Below, piece after piece: positions 41,475 to 50,200 of a stretch of 64,000 nucleotides of DNA (position 1 is its first letter; each line of letters starts with the position of its first letter). A model generated the notes under the pieces. The model searched no databases, was not told where the DNA came from, and worked only from the letters and a program-made list of their open reading frames with translations. Position numbers and translations under genes: made by a program. The stretch lies in assembly GCF_031456835.1 (NCBI RefSeq), contig NZ_JAVDVK010000001.1, positions 3,658,001 through 3,722,000 of the forward strand. The letters are read 5' to 3'. The DNA is from Leifsonia shinshuensis (lineage in GTDB: Bacteria; Actinomycetota; Actinomycetes; Actinomycetales; Microbacteriaceae).

Positions 41475-43952
41475 ATGCCCACCACGCGCCCCGGAGTCGT
41501 CTCGGTCGTCCTCGTGAACTTCCGAGGCACCGACGACACGTTGACCGCCATCGACCACCTCGGCAGGCTGGACTGGCCCGCCGACCGGCTCGAGATCGTG
41601 GTCGTCGAGAACGCCTCGGGCGACGACAGCGCCGAGCGCATCCGGCGGGAGGCGCCGCACGTCGTGCTCATCGAGTCGAAGGCGAACCTCGGGTTCGCCG
41701 GAGGCTGCAACCTCGGCGTCCGGTCGGCGTCCGGCGAGTACGTGGCGTTCCTCAACAACGACGCGAAGCCCGACGCCGCCTGGGTGCGGGCGGCGGTCGA
41801 GCGCTTCGAGTCGAGCTCGCGCGTCGGCGCCGTGGCCAGCCGGGTCCTCGACTGGGACGGCGAGAAGGTCGACTACATCGGCTCGGCGATGACCTGGTTC
41901 GGCCAGGGCTACAAGCCGCTCACCGCGCAGCCCGTGCCGTCGACTCCTGATGTCCCCAAGGACGTCCTCTTCGGCACCGGCTCGGCCATGTTCGTCCGCC
42001 GCTCGGTCTACGAGGCGCTCGGCGGCTTCGACGAGCGCTTCTTCATGTTCTTCGAGGACGTGGACCTCGGCTGGCGGCTCAACCTGGCGGGCCACCGGTT
42101 CGTCTACGAGCCCGCCTCCCTGGCGTTCCACAAGCACCACGCGTCGATGTCGTCGTTCGGCGCCTTCAAGGAGAGCTACCTCCTGGAGCGCAACGCGCTG
42201 TTCACCCAGTACAAGAACCTCGGCGACGAGGCACTCGCGACCGCGCTCCCGGCGACGCTCGCCCTGACCGTCCGGCGCGGGGTGGCGAAGGGCGGCCTCG
42301 ACTCCACCGAGTTCGACCTGCGCAAGGGCGGTTCCAACGACCCGACCATGGAGATCGACAAGGAGACGGTCGCGGCGGTCTACGCCATCGACCAGTTCGT
42401 CGAGCACCTGCCGGGCCTCGCCGCCGACCGTGAGCGCATCCAGAGCACCCGGGTGGTGGCCGACAGCCGCATCTGGTCGCTGTTCGGCGAGACCGACGCC
42501 CCGTCGTACACCGACGAGCACTACCTCGAGGGCTACGACAAGCTCGCGACCGCCTTCCCGGTGACCGAGCGGCCGGCGGTGACGCGCGTCCTTGTGATCA
42601 CGGGCGACCCGATCGGCGCCAAGATGGCCGGGCCGGCCATCCGCGCCTGGAGCATGGCCGAGGCGCTGGCGAAGGACAACGTGGTGACGCTCGTGTCGCT
42701 CGCGGGCGTCGAGCCGGTCTCCGCGCCGTTCGACGTGGTGCACGTTCGGCCGGGCGACGACCGCGCGATGCGGGCGCTCGAGCGGGAGGCCGACGTCATC
42801 GTCTTCCAGGGTCTCGCCATGGCGCTGTTCGAGAGCCTGCGCAAGACGGACAAGATCATCGTGGCCGACGTCTACGACCCGATGCACCTGGAGCAGCTCG
42901 AGCAGGGCAAGGAGCTCGGCCGGGCGCAGTGGGACAAGCAGGTCCTGGATGCGACCGACGTGCTCAACGAGCAGCTGGAGCGCGGCGACTTCTTCCTCTG
43001 CGCCTCCGAGCGGCAGCGGCACTTCTACCTCGGCCAGCTGGCCGCCCTCGGCCGCATCAACCCGGCGAACTACGACGACGACCCCGACCTCGACCGGCTG
43101 ATCGACGTGGTGCCGTTCGGGCTCTCGGAGACGCCGCCCGCGCACGAGCGCGACGTGCTGAAGGGCGTCCTCCCCGGAATCGGCGCGGACGACAAGCTCC
43201 TGCTCTGGAGCGGCGGCCTCTACAACTGGTTCGACCCCAAGTCGCTGATCGAAGCGGTCGCCCGGCTGTCGGAGACGCACGACGACGTCCGCCTGTTCTT
43301 CCAGGGCACCAAGCACCCCCATCCCGGTGTCCCGGAGATGGGCATCGTGGCGGAGTCGCGCCAGCTCGCCCGCGACCTCGGGGTGCTCGACCGCGCGGTG
43401 TTCTTCAACAGCTCGTGGGTCGACTACGCCGACCGGCAGAACTACCTCACCGAGGCGGATGCGGGGGTCAGCACGCACTTCTCGCACGTCGAGACGACCT
43501 TCTCGTTCCGCACGCGCATCCTGGACTACCTCTGGGCCGGGCTGCCGATGGTGGTGACCGAGGGCGACCACTTCGCGCAGCTGGTCGAGGAGGAGAAGCT
43601 CGGCGTCGTCGTGCCGTCCGGCGACGTGGATGCGCTGGTCGCCGCCCTCGAGACCGTGCTGTACGACGAGAAGTTCATCCGCACCGCCAAGCGGAACGTC
43701 GCCCGCGTCCGTCAGCGCTACTTCTGGGGCGTCGTGCTCGCGCCGCTGGTCCGCTTCGTGGCCGACCCGCGTCACGCGGCTGACCTGATCGCGCGCGGCG
43801 TCGTCGGCTCGGGTGCGCCCGTGCGCCGCACGACGACGCGGCGCAAGAAGCACGGCGTGCGGCACGACGTCGGCCTGTTCTTCCACTACCTGCGCAACGG
43901 CGGTCCGACCGTGGTGGCGAAGAAGATCCGGAGCCGGCTGGGGCGGCGGTGA
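41475..43952 (+). CDS. Bifunctional GT2-GT4 glycosyltransferase
   Basis: 825 residues. N-terminal GT2 domain (about 8-285): VSVVLVNFRGTDDTLTAI, VVVENASGDDSAE, LGFAGGCNLGV, YVAFLNNDAKPD, LFGTGSAMFVRRSVYEALGGFD and FFEDVDLGWRLNLAGH, the rhamnosyltransferase-like pattern. A linker of about 90 residues follows. The C-terminal GT4 domain (about 370-740) has LVITGDPIGAKMAGPAIRAW, IVADVYDPMHLEQLEQGK, DFFLCASERQRHFYLGQLAALG, LLLWSGGLYNWFDPKSLIEAV and FSFRTRILDYLWAGLPMVVTEGDHF. This half parallels the stand-alone GT4 at 34228. The C-terminal 60 residues are basic. It overlaps the next GT2 by 4 bp (GTGA). Confidence 0.88.
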   Translation: MPTTRPGVVSVVLVNFRGTDDTLTAIDHLGRLDWPADRLEIVVVENASGDDSAERIRREAPHVVLIESKANLGFAGGCNLGVRSASGEYVAFLNNDAKPDAAWVRAAVERFESSSRVGAVASRVLDWDGEKVDYIGSAMTWFGQGYKPLTAQPVPSTPDVPKDVLFGTGSAMFVRRSVYEALGGFDERFFMFFEDVDLGWRLNLAGHRFVYEPASLAFHKHHASMSSFGAFKESYLLERNALFTQYKNLGDEALATALPATLALTVRRGVAKGGLDSTEFDLRKGGSNDPTMEIDKETVAAVYAIDQFVEHLPGLAADRERIQSTRVVADSRIWSLFGETDAPSYTDEHYLEGYDKLATAFPVTERPAVTRVLVITGDPIGAKMAGPAIRAWSMAEALAKDNVVTLVSLAGVEPVSAPFDVVHVRPGDDRAMRALEREADVIVFQGLAMALFESLRKTDKIIVADVYDPMHLEQLEQGKELGRAQWDKQVLDATDVLNEQLERGDFFLCASERQRHFYLGQLAALGRINPANYDDDPDLDRLIDVVPFGLSETPPAHERDVLKGVLPGIGADDKLLLWSGGLYNWFDPKSLIEAVARLSETHDDVRLFFQGTKHPHPGVPEMGIVAESRQLARDLGVLDRAVFFNSSWVDYADRQNYLTEADAGVSTHFSHVETTFSFRTRILDYLWAGLPMVVTEGDHFAQLVEEEKLGVVVPSGDVDALVAALETVLYDEKFIRTAKRNVARVRQRYFWGVVLAPLVRFVADPRHAADLIARGVVGSGAPVRRTTTRRKKHGVRHDVGLFFHYLRNGGPTVVAKKIRSRLGRR

Positions 43953-44962
43953 GCGATCCGCAGCCCGCGGGCGCCGCTCCCGCGATCTCCGTCGCGCTCT
44001 GCACGCACAACGGCGCGCGCTTCGTCCGGCGCCAGCTGGCGGGCATCCTCGCGCAGACGCTCCCGCCGGCCCAGCTGGTGATCTCGGACGACGCGTCCGT
44101 CGATGACACGGTGGCGATCGTCGAGCAGGAGCTGACGGCCCACCGCGCCTCGGGCGCGCCGCTGCCCGTCGTCGTCCTGCTGCGCAATGCGTACCCGCTC
44201 GGTGTGACCGCCAACTTCGAGCAGGCGCTGCGCGCGTGCGAGGGGTCCCTCATCGCGCTGAGCGACCAGGACGACGAGTGGGAGCCGGACAAGCTCGAGC
44301 GGATGGCGGCGTACTTCGCCTCCCGACCCGGTCTCGGCTTCCTGCACACCGACGCCACCCTGATCGACGACGACAGCAGACCCGCGGGGGGCACCCTGTT
44401 CGGCGTGCTGGAGGTGAGCGACGAGGAGCGGGCGGCGGTGCACTCGGGCCGTGCCTTCGACGTCTTCGTGCGCCGCAACCTCGCGACGGGTGCGACCGCC
44501 ATGGTGAGCGCCGACCTGCTCGCCGCGGCCCTGCCGTTCCCCGCCGAGTGGGTCCACGACGAGTGGCTCGCGATCCAGGCCGCCGCACGTGACCGGCTCG
44601 ACCTCAGCGAGCGCCCGCTGACCCGCTACCGGCGCCACGACGAGAACCAGATCGGCGCGGGCGACCCGACCCTTCGTCACAAGGTCGGCCGTGTGCTGGG
44701 CCGCCGGGGCGAGCGGAACCGTCAGCTCGCGGTCCGTTCGCGGCTGCTGGCCGACCGGCTGGCGGGGGCGGACGACGTGCCCGGCGAGCACCGCGCGCTC
44801 GCCGAGGAGAAGGCGGAGTTCGAGGCCGCCCGGGCGGCGTTCCCGGCTAGTCGACTGGCGCGGGCTCTGCCGGTGCTGCGCCTCGCCCGCCGCGGGCAGT
44901 ATCCGCGGCTGGCCAGCCGAGGCCGGCTGGACGTGCTGCGGGATCTCCTGCAACCAGCGTGA
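43949..44962 (+). CDS. GT2 glycosyltransferase
   Basis: 337 residues; GTG start inside the previous stop, so translation is coupled to the fusion enzyme. PAISVALCTHNGARFVRRQLAGIL, QLVISDDASVDDTVAIV, PLGVTANFEQALRACEGSLIALSDQDDEWEPDKL (DQDD metal site) and EWVHDEWLAIQAA (catalytic HD-E), then RYRRHDENQIG: this is the RfbF/WbbK-like subgroup of GT2, frequent in rhamnan-type clusters. The C-terminal 100 residues are helical and basic. Its last 116 bp (to 44962) overlap the 3' end of the convergent DUF2142 gene, a long overlap for two real genes. Confidence 0.88.
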   Translation: MSDPQPAGAAPAISVALCTHNGARFVRRQLAGILAQTLPPAQLVISDDASVDDTVAIVEQELTAHRASGAPLPVVVLLRNAYPLGVTANFEQALRACEGSLIALSDQDDEWEPDKLERMAAYFASRPGLGFLHTDATLIDDDSRPAGGTLFGVLEVSDEERAAVHSGRAFDVFVRRNLATGATAMVSADLLAAALPFPAEWVHDEWLAIQAAARDRLDLSERPLTRYRRHDENQIGAGDPTLRHKVGRVLGRRGERNRQLAVRSRLLADRLAGADDVPGEHRALAEEKAEFEAARAAFPASRLARALPVLRLARRGQYPRLASRGRLDVLRDLLQPA

Positions 44963-46493
44963 GCTGGGTCGCTGCGGCGTCGCGCGGAACGGCGCGCAGC
45001 AGCAGCACGGCGGCGGCCGCGTAGGCGATCGTCGCCGCGATCAGCACGGTCACGACCCCGCCCGACGGCTGCCAGGCGGGGGAGCCGAACAGGAAGGTCT
45101 TCATCGACCCCTGCGATCCGACGGCGTAGCGACGGAGAACGCTTTCGAACGCCCACAGCTGCCCGACGACGGCGCCCCCGACGATGAGGATGCGCACCCG
45201 CGCCCAGGCCTGCCGGGAACGGAAGGCGTCCTCGTCGAGCAGGGCGGCGAGTCCGACGACGAGGCACAGGAACAGCGGGAGGTTGTAGCGGCCCTGCCAG
45301 ATCATCCCGCCGCCGTGGATGTAGACCGCCTGCACGAGCGCGGGCAGCAGCAGGAAGCCGCCGACCAGCACGGCCGCGACGAGCAGCCGCCGCCCGCGGA
45401 GCACGAGGAGCGCCCCGATCGCGAGGGCGCCGACGGCGACGCCCCACGCGTACAGGACCGCATCCGGCGCCGGGGTGTCCAGCCACCCGAAGAGCCCGAC
45501 GAGGCCCTGCGAGTAGCCCACGGTGCCGAGCAGGACGCGCTGGAACCCCGTCACCGGCGACGCGCCGACCCCCGGGAACTGCAGAGCGTCGTCCGGATGC
45601 GCGATCGCGTTCGCGAGCGAGTTCGTCGACAGCGTCCATCCCACGGCCGCCAGCGTGCCCAGTGCCACCGTCGCCACGGCGACGAGCACGGCCGGACGCC
45701 GCAGCAGCCGGCGCACGGTGCCGCCCCGGGCGAGCAGCAGCAGCACCACCAGGGCGGCCAGCACCCACAGCGGGGACAGCCCGCGCGCGTTCACGGCCAT
45801 GACCGCGGAGACGGCCACCACCGTCGAGCGGAAACGCAGAAGGGCCGGGTCGGGGGAGAGGGTGACGGCGAGCATCCCGCAGAAGACCGCGAGCACGGCC
45901 GTCGCCTCCACGGCGCTCGGGTTCACCGTGCCGCTCAGGAACAGCAGCATGGGGGTCGCCGCGACGGCGAAGGCGAGCAGCGGGAGCCGCCGTTGCCGCA
46001 TCGTCGAGACGACCGCGAAGGCCAGGGCCGCGAACAGCGCGGAGAGCACCGCGCTCGCGACACGCATGGCGGTGAGCCCCGCGGCGTCGTGGAACACGAG
46101 GGACGGCCATCCCACCAGGGCGTAGTAGAGGGGGTTGTACAGCCCGGCCGACGTCGGGGCGACGACGGTCGCCGCCGGGTCCTCGCCGGCGGGCAGCGGG
46201 CACGCCGCCGGGACCTCCGGATGGAAGGCGAAGCAGGTCGTGCGGTGCGCGTCGGCGACGTACTGCGGGACGTGCACGAGGTTGCCCCAGGCGGACGGCG
46301 GACCGAACAGCTCGCCCCGGACGACGCTGGCAGCACGGACGATGTGCGCGGGCTCGTCGGGGGAGGCGGACGGCGGCGTCGCCCACGCCCAGACGGCGCC
46401 GAGGAGGGCGAACACGGCCCACGCGGTCAGGAAGGCGCGCAGCGGGCGACGCCGTGAGGGTCGCACCAGCGCGACGATCCGACGGGGGAGCAC
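44847..46493 (-). CDS. DUF2142 family polytopic membrane protein (putative GT-C)
   Basis: 548 residues, about eleven to twelve membrane helices. Helix 1 is FLTAWAVFALLGAVWAWA, followed by PPSASPDEPAHIVRAASVVRGEL, with the DE pair in the first outer loop where GT-C enzymes carry catalytic acids. Three Cys in the loop (TTCFAFHPEVPAACPL) may be linked. Later blocks: GLYNPLYYALVGWP, FLSGTVNPSAVEATA, AVNARGLSPLWVLAALVVL and GGGMIWQGRYNLPLFLCLVVGLA. GTG 46499 coincides with the end of a TAGGGT box region; GTG 46493 is 6 nt after the box and is used here. Paralogue of the next gene. Likely a sugar transferase using polyprenyl-phosphate sugars; unproven. Confidence 0.8.
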   Translation of the reverse strand: MLPRRIVALVRPSRRRPLRAFLTAWAVFALLGAVWAWATPPSASPDEPAHIVRAASVVRGELFGPPSAWGNLVHVPQYVADAHRTTCFAFHPEVPAACPLPAGEDPAATVVAPTSAGLYNPLYYALVGWPSLVFHDAAGLTAMRVASAVLSALFAALAFAVVSTMRQRRLPLLAFAVAATPMLLFLSGTVNPSAVEATAVLAVFCGMLAVTLSPDPALLRFRSTVVAVSAVMAVNARGLSPLWVLAALVVLLLLARGGTVRRLLRRPAVLVAVATVALGTLAAVGWTLSTNSLANAIAHPDDALQFPGVGASPVTGFQRVLLGTVGYSQGLVGLFGWLDTPAPDAVLYAWGVAVGALAIGALLVLRGRRLLVAAVLVGGFLLLPALVQAVYIHGGGMIWQGRYNLPLFLCLVVGLAALLDEDAFRSRQAWARVRILIVGGAVVGQLWAFESVLRRYAVGSQGSMKTFLFGSPAWQPSGGVVTVLIAATIAYAAAAVLLLRAVPRDAAATQLTLVAGDPAARPAGLGWPAADTARGGRGAAPAEPAPVD

Positions 46494-46499
46494 GGCCAC

Positions 46500-46505
46500 A
46501 CCCTA
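46500..46505 (-). promoter_or_regulatory. Leaderless-type -10 box for the DUF2142 gene
   Basis: TAGGGT on the minus strand, 6 nt before GTG 46493 and directly abutting the in-frame GTG at 46499. It lies in the 23-bp gap behind the next DUF2142 gene, suggesting separate transcription. Confidence 0.42.
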
Positions 46506-46516
46506 GCGGACCGGCG

Positions 46517-48091
46517 TCAGGCCCCGGCGGCCACCAGCGGGGTCGGCGTGTCGTGCCGCACGCGGAGCACCGAGCGGAGCGCCAGCCACGCGCCGGCGGC
46601 GACGAGGGCGGCGAACAGGACGAGGAGCACCAGGTTCCCGCCCGGCGGCGCCCACGGCGGCGAACCCAGGAGGAACGCCTTGAGCGATCCGCCGTCGCCG
46701 ACGGAGTAGCGGCGCAGCGTGTTCTCGAACGCGTAGAACTGGGCGACGGCCAGTGCCACCACGACGATCCAGGAGAGCCGCCGCCAGGGCGCCGCCTCCG
46801 GAGTGAACGGCACCCGGCCGCCGAGCAGCACGGCGAGGCCGACGATCAGGCACAGGAACAGGGGGAGCACGTAGCGGCCCTGCCAGATCACGCCGCCTCC
46901 CGTGATGTACACGCCCTGAACGAGCGGAGGGAGCAGCACGAAGCTCGCCAGCAGCAGCACGGCGAGCAGCAGCGCCCGGGACCGCAGGAGGGAGAACGCG
47001 GCCAGCAGCAGGGCGCCGATCAGCGCCGTCCAGACGAAGAACACCTCGGGTGGGGCCGGGGTGTCGAGCCATCCGAACAGCCCGATCACGCCGTGGGCGT
47101 ACTCGACGGTGCGCTCCATGGTGATGAAGAAGCCGCTGAAGAAGTTGGTGCCGACGCCGGCGAACCGCTGCGGAGTGGACTCGGGATGGTCGACCGCGTT
47201 GAGCAGCGAGTTGCTTCCCAGCGTCCAGGCGAGCGCGGCGATCGTGCCCGCGGCGACGACGGCGGCGGCGATGAGGACCGCCCGGCGGCGCAGCAGCGAC
47301 CAGAGCGCGCGCCGGTCGAGCAGCACCAGGGGCAGCACGACCGCGAGCAGCACCCACAACGGGGACAGGCCGCGCGCGTTCACCGCGACGAAGCCCGCCG
47401 CGGCGACGACCGCGGCTGCCGGGCCGAGTGGCACGTCCGCCCCGCCGCGCACGATCGACAGCACGCCGGCGAACACGGCGAGCGTCGCCGTCGCCTCCAA
47501 TCCGTTCGGGTTGACGGAGCCGTTGAGGAACAGCGTGAGCGGAGTGACGGCCACGGCGAAGCCGAGCACCAGGAACGGGGACGGGTCGCGCCGCCACAGC
47601 ACCAGCAGCGCGAGCGCGGCGAAGAGCGAGGACAGGATGCCGCTGACGATCCGCATCGCGTAGATGCCGGCATCGGTGGAGAACAGCAGGCTCGGCCATC
47701 CCACGGCGTAGTAGTAGAGCGGGTTGTAGAGGCCGGCGGTCGTCGTCCCCGAGGTGAGCGCGCCCGGATCGCCGTGGTCCGCGACGGGGCAGTTCGCCGT
47801 CACCCGCGGGTGGAACGCGAAACAGGTCTCACGTTGGGTGTCGGCGATGTAGCGCGGAACGGTCACCACGTGGCCGTCGGCGGAGGGGGTGCCGACCAGC
47901 TCGCCGCGCACCACGCTCGCGGCGCGCACGATGTGGGCGGGCTCGTCGGGGGAGCCCGAGATCGGCGTGGCGAGCGCCCAGACGGCGGACAGCGCCGACA
48001 GCAGCGCCCAGACGACGCTGAAGACGCGCGAGGCGGGCCAGGGGGTGCGGACGGCCGCGGCCGTGGCGCGGCCGTCAGCGGTCGATGCCAC
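46517..48091 (-). CDS. DUF2142 family polytopic membrane protein (putative GT-C), paralogue
   Basis: 524 residues with the same plan as the gene behind it: helix VFSVVWALLSALSAVWALA, then ISGSPDEPAHIVRAASVVRGEL, ETCFAFHPRVTANCPV, GLYNPLYYYAVGWPSLLF, LFLNGSVNPNGLEATATLAV, VAVNARGLSPLWVLLAVVLPL and GGGVIWQGRYVLPLFLCLIVGLAVLL. The two share most of these blocks almost word for word, so a tandem duplication is clear. It begins 3 bp after the DUF2304 stop, in the operon that starts at the amino-sugar genes. Confidence 0.82.
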   Translation of the reverse strand: MASTADGRATAAAVRTPWPASRVFSVVWALLSALSAVWALATPISGSPDEPAHIVRAASVVRGELVGTPSADGHVVTVPRYIADTQRETCFAFHPRVTANCPVADHGDPGALTSGTTTAGLYNPLYYYAVGWPSLLFSTDAGIYAMRIVSGILSSLFAALALLVLWRRDPSPFLVLGFAVAVTPLTLFLNGSVNPNGLEATATLAVFAGVLSIVRGGADVPLGPAAAVVAAAGFVAVNARGLSPLWVLLAVVLPLVLLDRRALWSLLRRRAVLIAAAVVAAGTIAALAWTLGSNSLLNAVDHPESTPQRFAGVGTNFFSGFFITMERTVEYAHGVIGLFGWLDTPAPPEVFFVWTALIGALLLAAFSLLRSRALLLAVLLLASFVLLPPLVQGVYITGGGVIWQGRYVLPLFLCLIVGLAVLLGGRVPFTPEAAPWRRLSWIVVVALAVAQFYAFENTLRRYSVGDGGSLKAFLLGSPPWAPPGGNLVLLVLFAALVAAGAWLALRSVLRVRHDTPTPLVAAGA

Positions 48092-48094
48092 CGC

Positions 48095-48472
48095 TCAGTC
48101 CTTCTTCTGGGTCAGCGCGGCGACCTGTGCCTTCAGCTCCTCGAGCTCCAGCTGCTGGATGGCGTGCCGTTCCGCGAGGGTGCGCGTCTTGCTCTCGAGC
48201 TGGGTCAGTTCGGAGCTGTGCTGGATGCACACCAGGAACAGCACGGCGATGCTCACGAAGAACACGAGGTTGACCGGGAGGCCGACCCCGATGAGGCCGC
48301 CGAGCCAGTCCAGGATCTGCGGGAAGATGCCGATGATCAGCGCCAGCGTGCCGGCGACCAGCCACCAGATCGCGTGGCGTTCGCGCATCCGGCCGCGGCG
48401 GAGCATCTCGATGACGACGCCGAGCGTCAGGAGGGCAGCGAGGATTCCGAAGATGTAGGTGAGCAGCGACAT
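48095..48472 (-). CDS. DUF2304 family membrane protein
   Basis: 125 residues: three membrane helices (YIFGILAALLTLGVVIEML, AIWWLVAGTLALIIGIFP, LPVNLVFFVSIAVLFLVCIQ) and a C-terminal coiled coil (SELTQLESKTRTLAERHAIQQL...). DUF2304 genes nearly always lie beside a GT2 of polyprenyl-phosphate type, as here (1 bp gap to the gene at 48474), and are believed to help anchor or regulate it. No catalytic motif. Confidence 0.88.
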   Translation of the reverse strand: MSLLTYIFGILAALLTLGVVIEMLRRGRMRERHAIWWLVAGTLALIIGIFPQILDWLGGLIGVGLPVNLVFFVSIAVLFLVCIQHSSELTQLESKTRTLAERHAIQQLELEELKAQVAALTQKKD

Positions 48473-48473
48473 G

Positions 48474-49229
48474 TCAGGCGATCGTGGTCTCGGTGATGGC
48501 CGCGCGCGGGCGGATGACCGCGACGACGAGCGCGAGGAACGCGCGTGCGAGGTACACGGCCGACTTGAACGGGTTGTGGCTCGGCGTCCCGGTCGTGCGC
48601 GGGCGCATCGAGACGGGCACCTGGCTCACCGTCAGGCGGGCGCGGGCGGCGATCACGAGCGCTTCGACCGTGTCGCCCAGGTACTCGGCAGGGTAGGCCC
48701 GCGCGAACAGGGCCACGGCGCGGGGGCCGTTCGCCTTGAAGCCGCTGGTCGTGTCGTTCAGCTGCGTGCCGGTGATGCGGCTCAGCACCACGGAGAGGAG
48801 GCGCATCGCCCACTTACGCGGTCCGCGGACCGCGTACGCGCCCTCGCCGGAGAAGCGGGCGCCGATCGCGATGTCGGAGTCCGCCAGCGCCTCGAGCAGG
48901 GCGGGGACGCCCGCGGGGTCGTGCTGTCCGTCGGCGTCGATCTGCACGACGACGTCGTAGCCGTTCGTGAGGGCGTACTGGAACCCGAGGCGCATGGCGC
49001 CGCCGACGCCCATGTTGAACGGGAGCCGGGCGACCAGGGCGCCGGCCTCCGCGGCGCGCTCCGCCGTCGCGTCGAGCGATCCGTCGTCGACGACCAGGCA
49101 GGCCGTGCCCGGGAGCTTCTCGCGCACCTCGGCGACCACCGAGGCGACCGAGGCCTCCTCGTTGTAGGCCGGCATGACGATGAGCGTCCGTTCGAGGGAC
49201 GGGGGCATGGGGTTCACCTTACTGGTCAT
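48474..49229 (-). CDS. GT2 glycosyltransferase of polyprenyl-phosphate-sugar synthase type
   Basis: 251 residues from ATG 49229, overlapping the preceding stop (ATGA). ERTLIVMPAYNEEASVASVV, CLVVDDGSLDATAERA, FNMGVGGAMRLGFQYA, VVVQIDADGQHDP (DAD metal site) and LNDTTSGFKANGPRAV are the signatures of dolichyl/polyprenyl-phosphate mannose (or glucose) synthases. There are no membrane helices of its own beyond a hydrophobic C-terminal strip (FLALVVAVI), so the DUF2304 partner may hold it to the membrane. Its product would be the donor for GT-C enzymes such as the DUF2142 proteins on both sides. ATG 49208 is an alternative start. Confidence 0.87.
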   Translation of the reverse strand: MTSKVNPMPPSLERTLIVMPAYNEEASVASVVAEVREKLPGTACLVVDDGSLDATAERAAEAGALVARLPFNMGVGGAMRLGFQYALTNGYDVVVQIDADGQHDPAGVPALLEALADSDIAIGARFSGEGAYAVRGPRKWAMRLLSVVLSRITGTQLNDTTSGFKANGPRAVALFARAYPAEYLGDTVEALVIAARARLTVSQVPVSMRPRTTGTPSHNPFKSAVYLARAFLALVVAVIRPRAAITETTIA

Positions 49230-50125
49230 CGCACCGCCCGATTCGTGAACACGTGGCGGAGGAGGGAGCTGCGTCCGTCGCGGTCGCCGCCGCGGATGGC
49301 TCCCGGGAGCTTGGTCGCGGCGTTGAGCCGGCTGGTGACGTGGCGACGGGCCGCGCGCGCCGCACGGCGCCATCCCATCGCATCCAGCTGCGCGGCGACG
49401 TCGTGGAAGAAGCGGCGCTCCTCGTCGAACCGGCCGCCGTACCGGGCGGTCGCGGACGAGACGCTCGCCTCGTGCCTCCGGTACTGGAAGGTGCGCTCGG
49501 GCAGGAGGGCCATGGTGCCGCCGCCGGTGATGATGGTCAGCTGCAGGGCCAGGTCGAGCACGATCTCGTACCGCGGGTCGAAGCCATGGGCGGCGCGGAC
49601 GGCGTCCGTACGCCAGCAGATCGAGGGGAAGTAGGTCCAGTTGCCGCGCAGCAGGCTGACGGCGAGCGACTCGCCCTGCAGGATGACGGGATGCGACTTG
49701 CGCGGCCGCGACCAGCGCTTCACCCGGTCGGCGAGCGGCAGGAACGGCTCGCCGCGATCCGAGATGACGCTCACCTGCGGCTGGTAGTACGACGTGCCGG
49801 GGAAGCGCTGCACCGCGGCCCGCATCTGCGCGATGTAGCCCGGCTCGAGCACGTCGTCGCAGCCCATGAGCACGAAGTGCTCGCTCTCCACGAGCTCGAG
49901 CGACCGCGAGAAGTTGCCGCTCACACCGAGGTTCGTCTCGTTCAGCAGGTACTGGACGCGCGGGTCGCCGAGGCCCTGGACCCACTCACCGGGCGCCCGG
50001 TCGGGGTACTGGTCGTCGATGACCACCAGCCGCCACTCGGGGTCGGTCTGCGCGAGGACGCTGTTCACGGCGGCGCGGAGCTGCTCCGGGTCGCCGTAGA
50101 ACGGCATCATGATGTCGATGGTCAC
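49226..50125 (-). CDS. GT2 glycosyltransferase
   Basis: 299 residues, GTG start. TIDIMMPFYGDPEQLRAAVNSVL, WRLVVIDDQYPD, VQYLLNETNLGVSGNFSRSLEL, VLMGCDDVLEPGY (metal-binding DD) and YEIVLDLALQLTII form a GT-A fold GT2 of the group in surface polysaccharide clusters. The C-terminal part is basic and Arg-rich. It is coupled by ATGA to the polyprenyl-type GT2. A TAGTAA on the minus strand (50177-50172) in the 75-bp gap is a weak promoter candidate, so it may start the five-gene unit down to 46517. Confidence 0.84.
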   Translation of the reverse strand: MTIDIMMPFYGDPEQLRAAVNSVLAQTDPEWRLVVIDDQYPDRAPGEWVQGLGDPRVQYLLNETNLGVSGNFSRSLELVESEHFVLMGCDDVLEPGYIAQMRAAVQRFPGTSYYQPQVSVISDRGEPFLPLADRVKRWSRPRKSHPVILQGESLAVSLLRGNWTYFPSICWRTDAVRAAHGFDPRYEIVLDLALQLTIITGGGTMALLPERTFQYRRHEASVSSATARYGGRFDEERRFFHDVAAQLDAMGWRRAARAARRHVTSRLNAATKLPGAIRGGDRDGRSSLLRHVFTNRAVR

Positions 50126-50200
50126 GTCGGGGAGGGGGCCTTCGTCGGGTTGGGTTACCTGGCTCGGTCGTTACTATCTTCGCACGCGGTCGCTGGGCGC

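Noticed and set aside
49230..49985. N-terminal extension of the polyprenyl-type GT2
   Set aside because: Lies inside the preceding GT2 gene in another frame; ATG 49229 overlaps that gene's stop codon.
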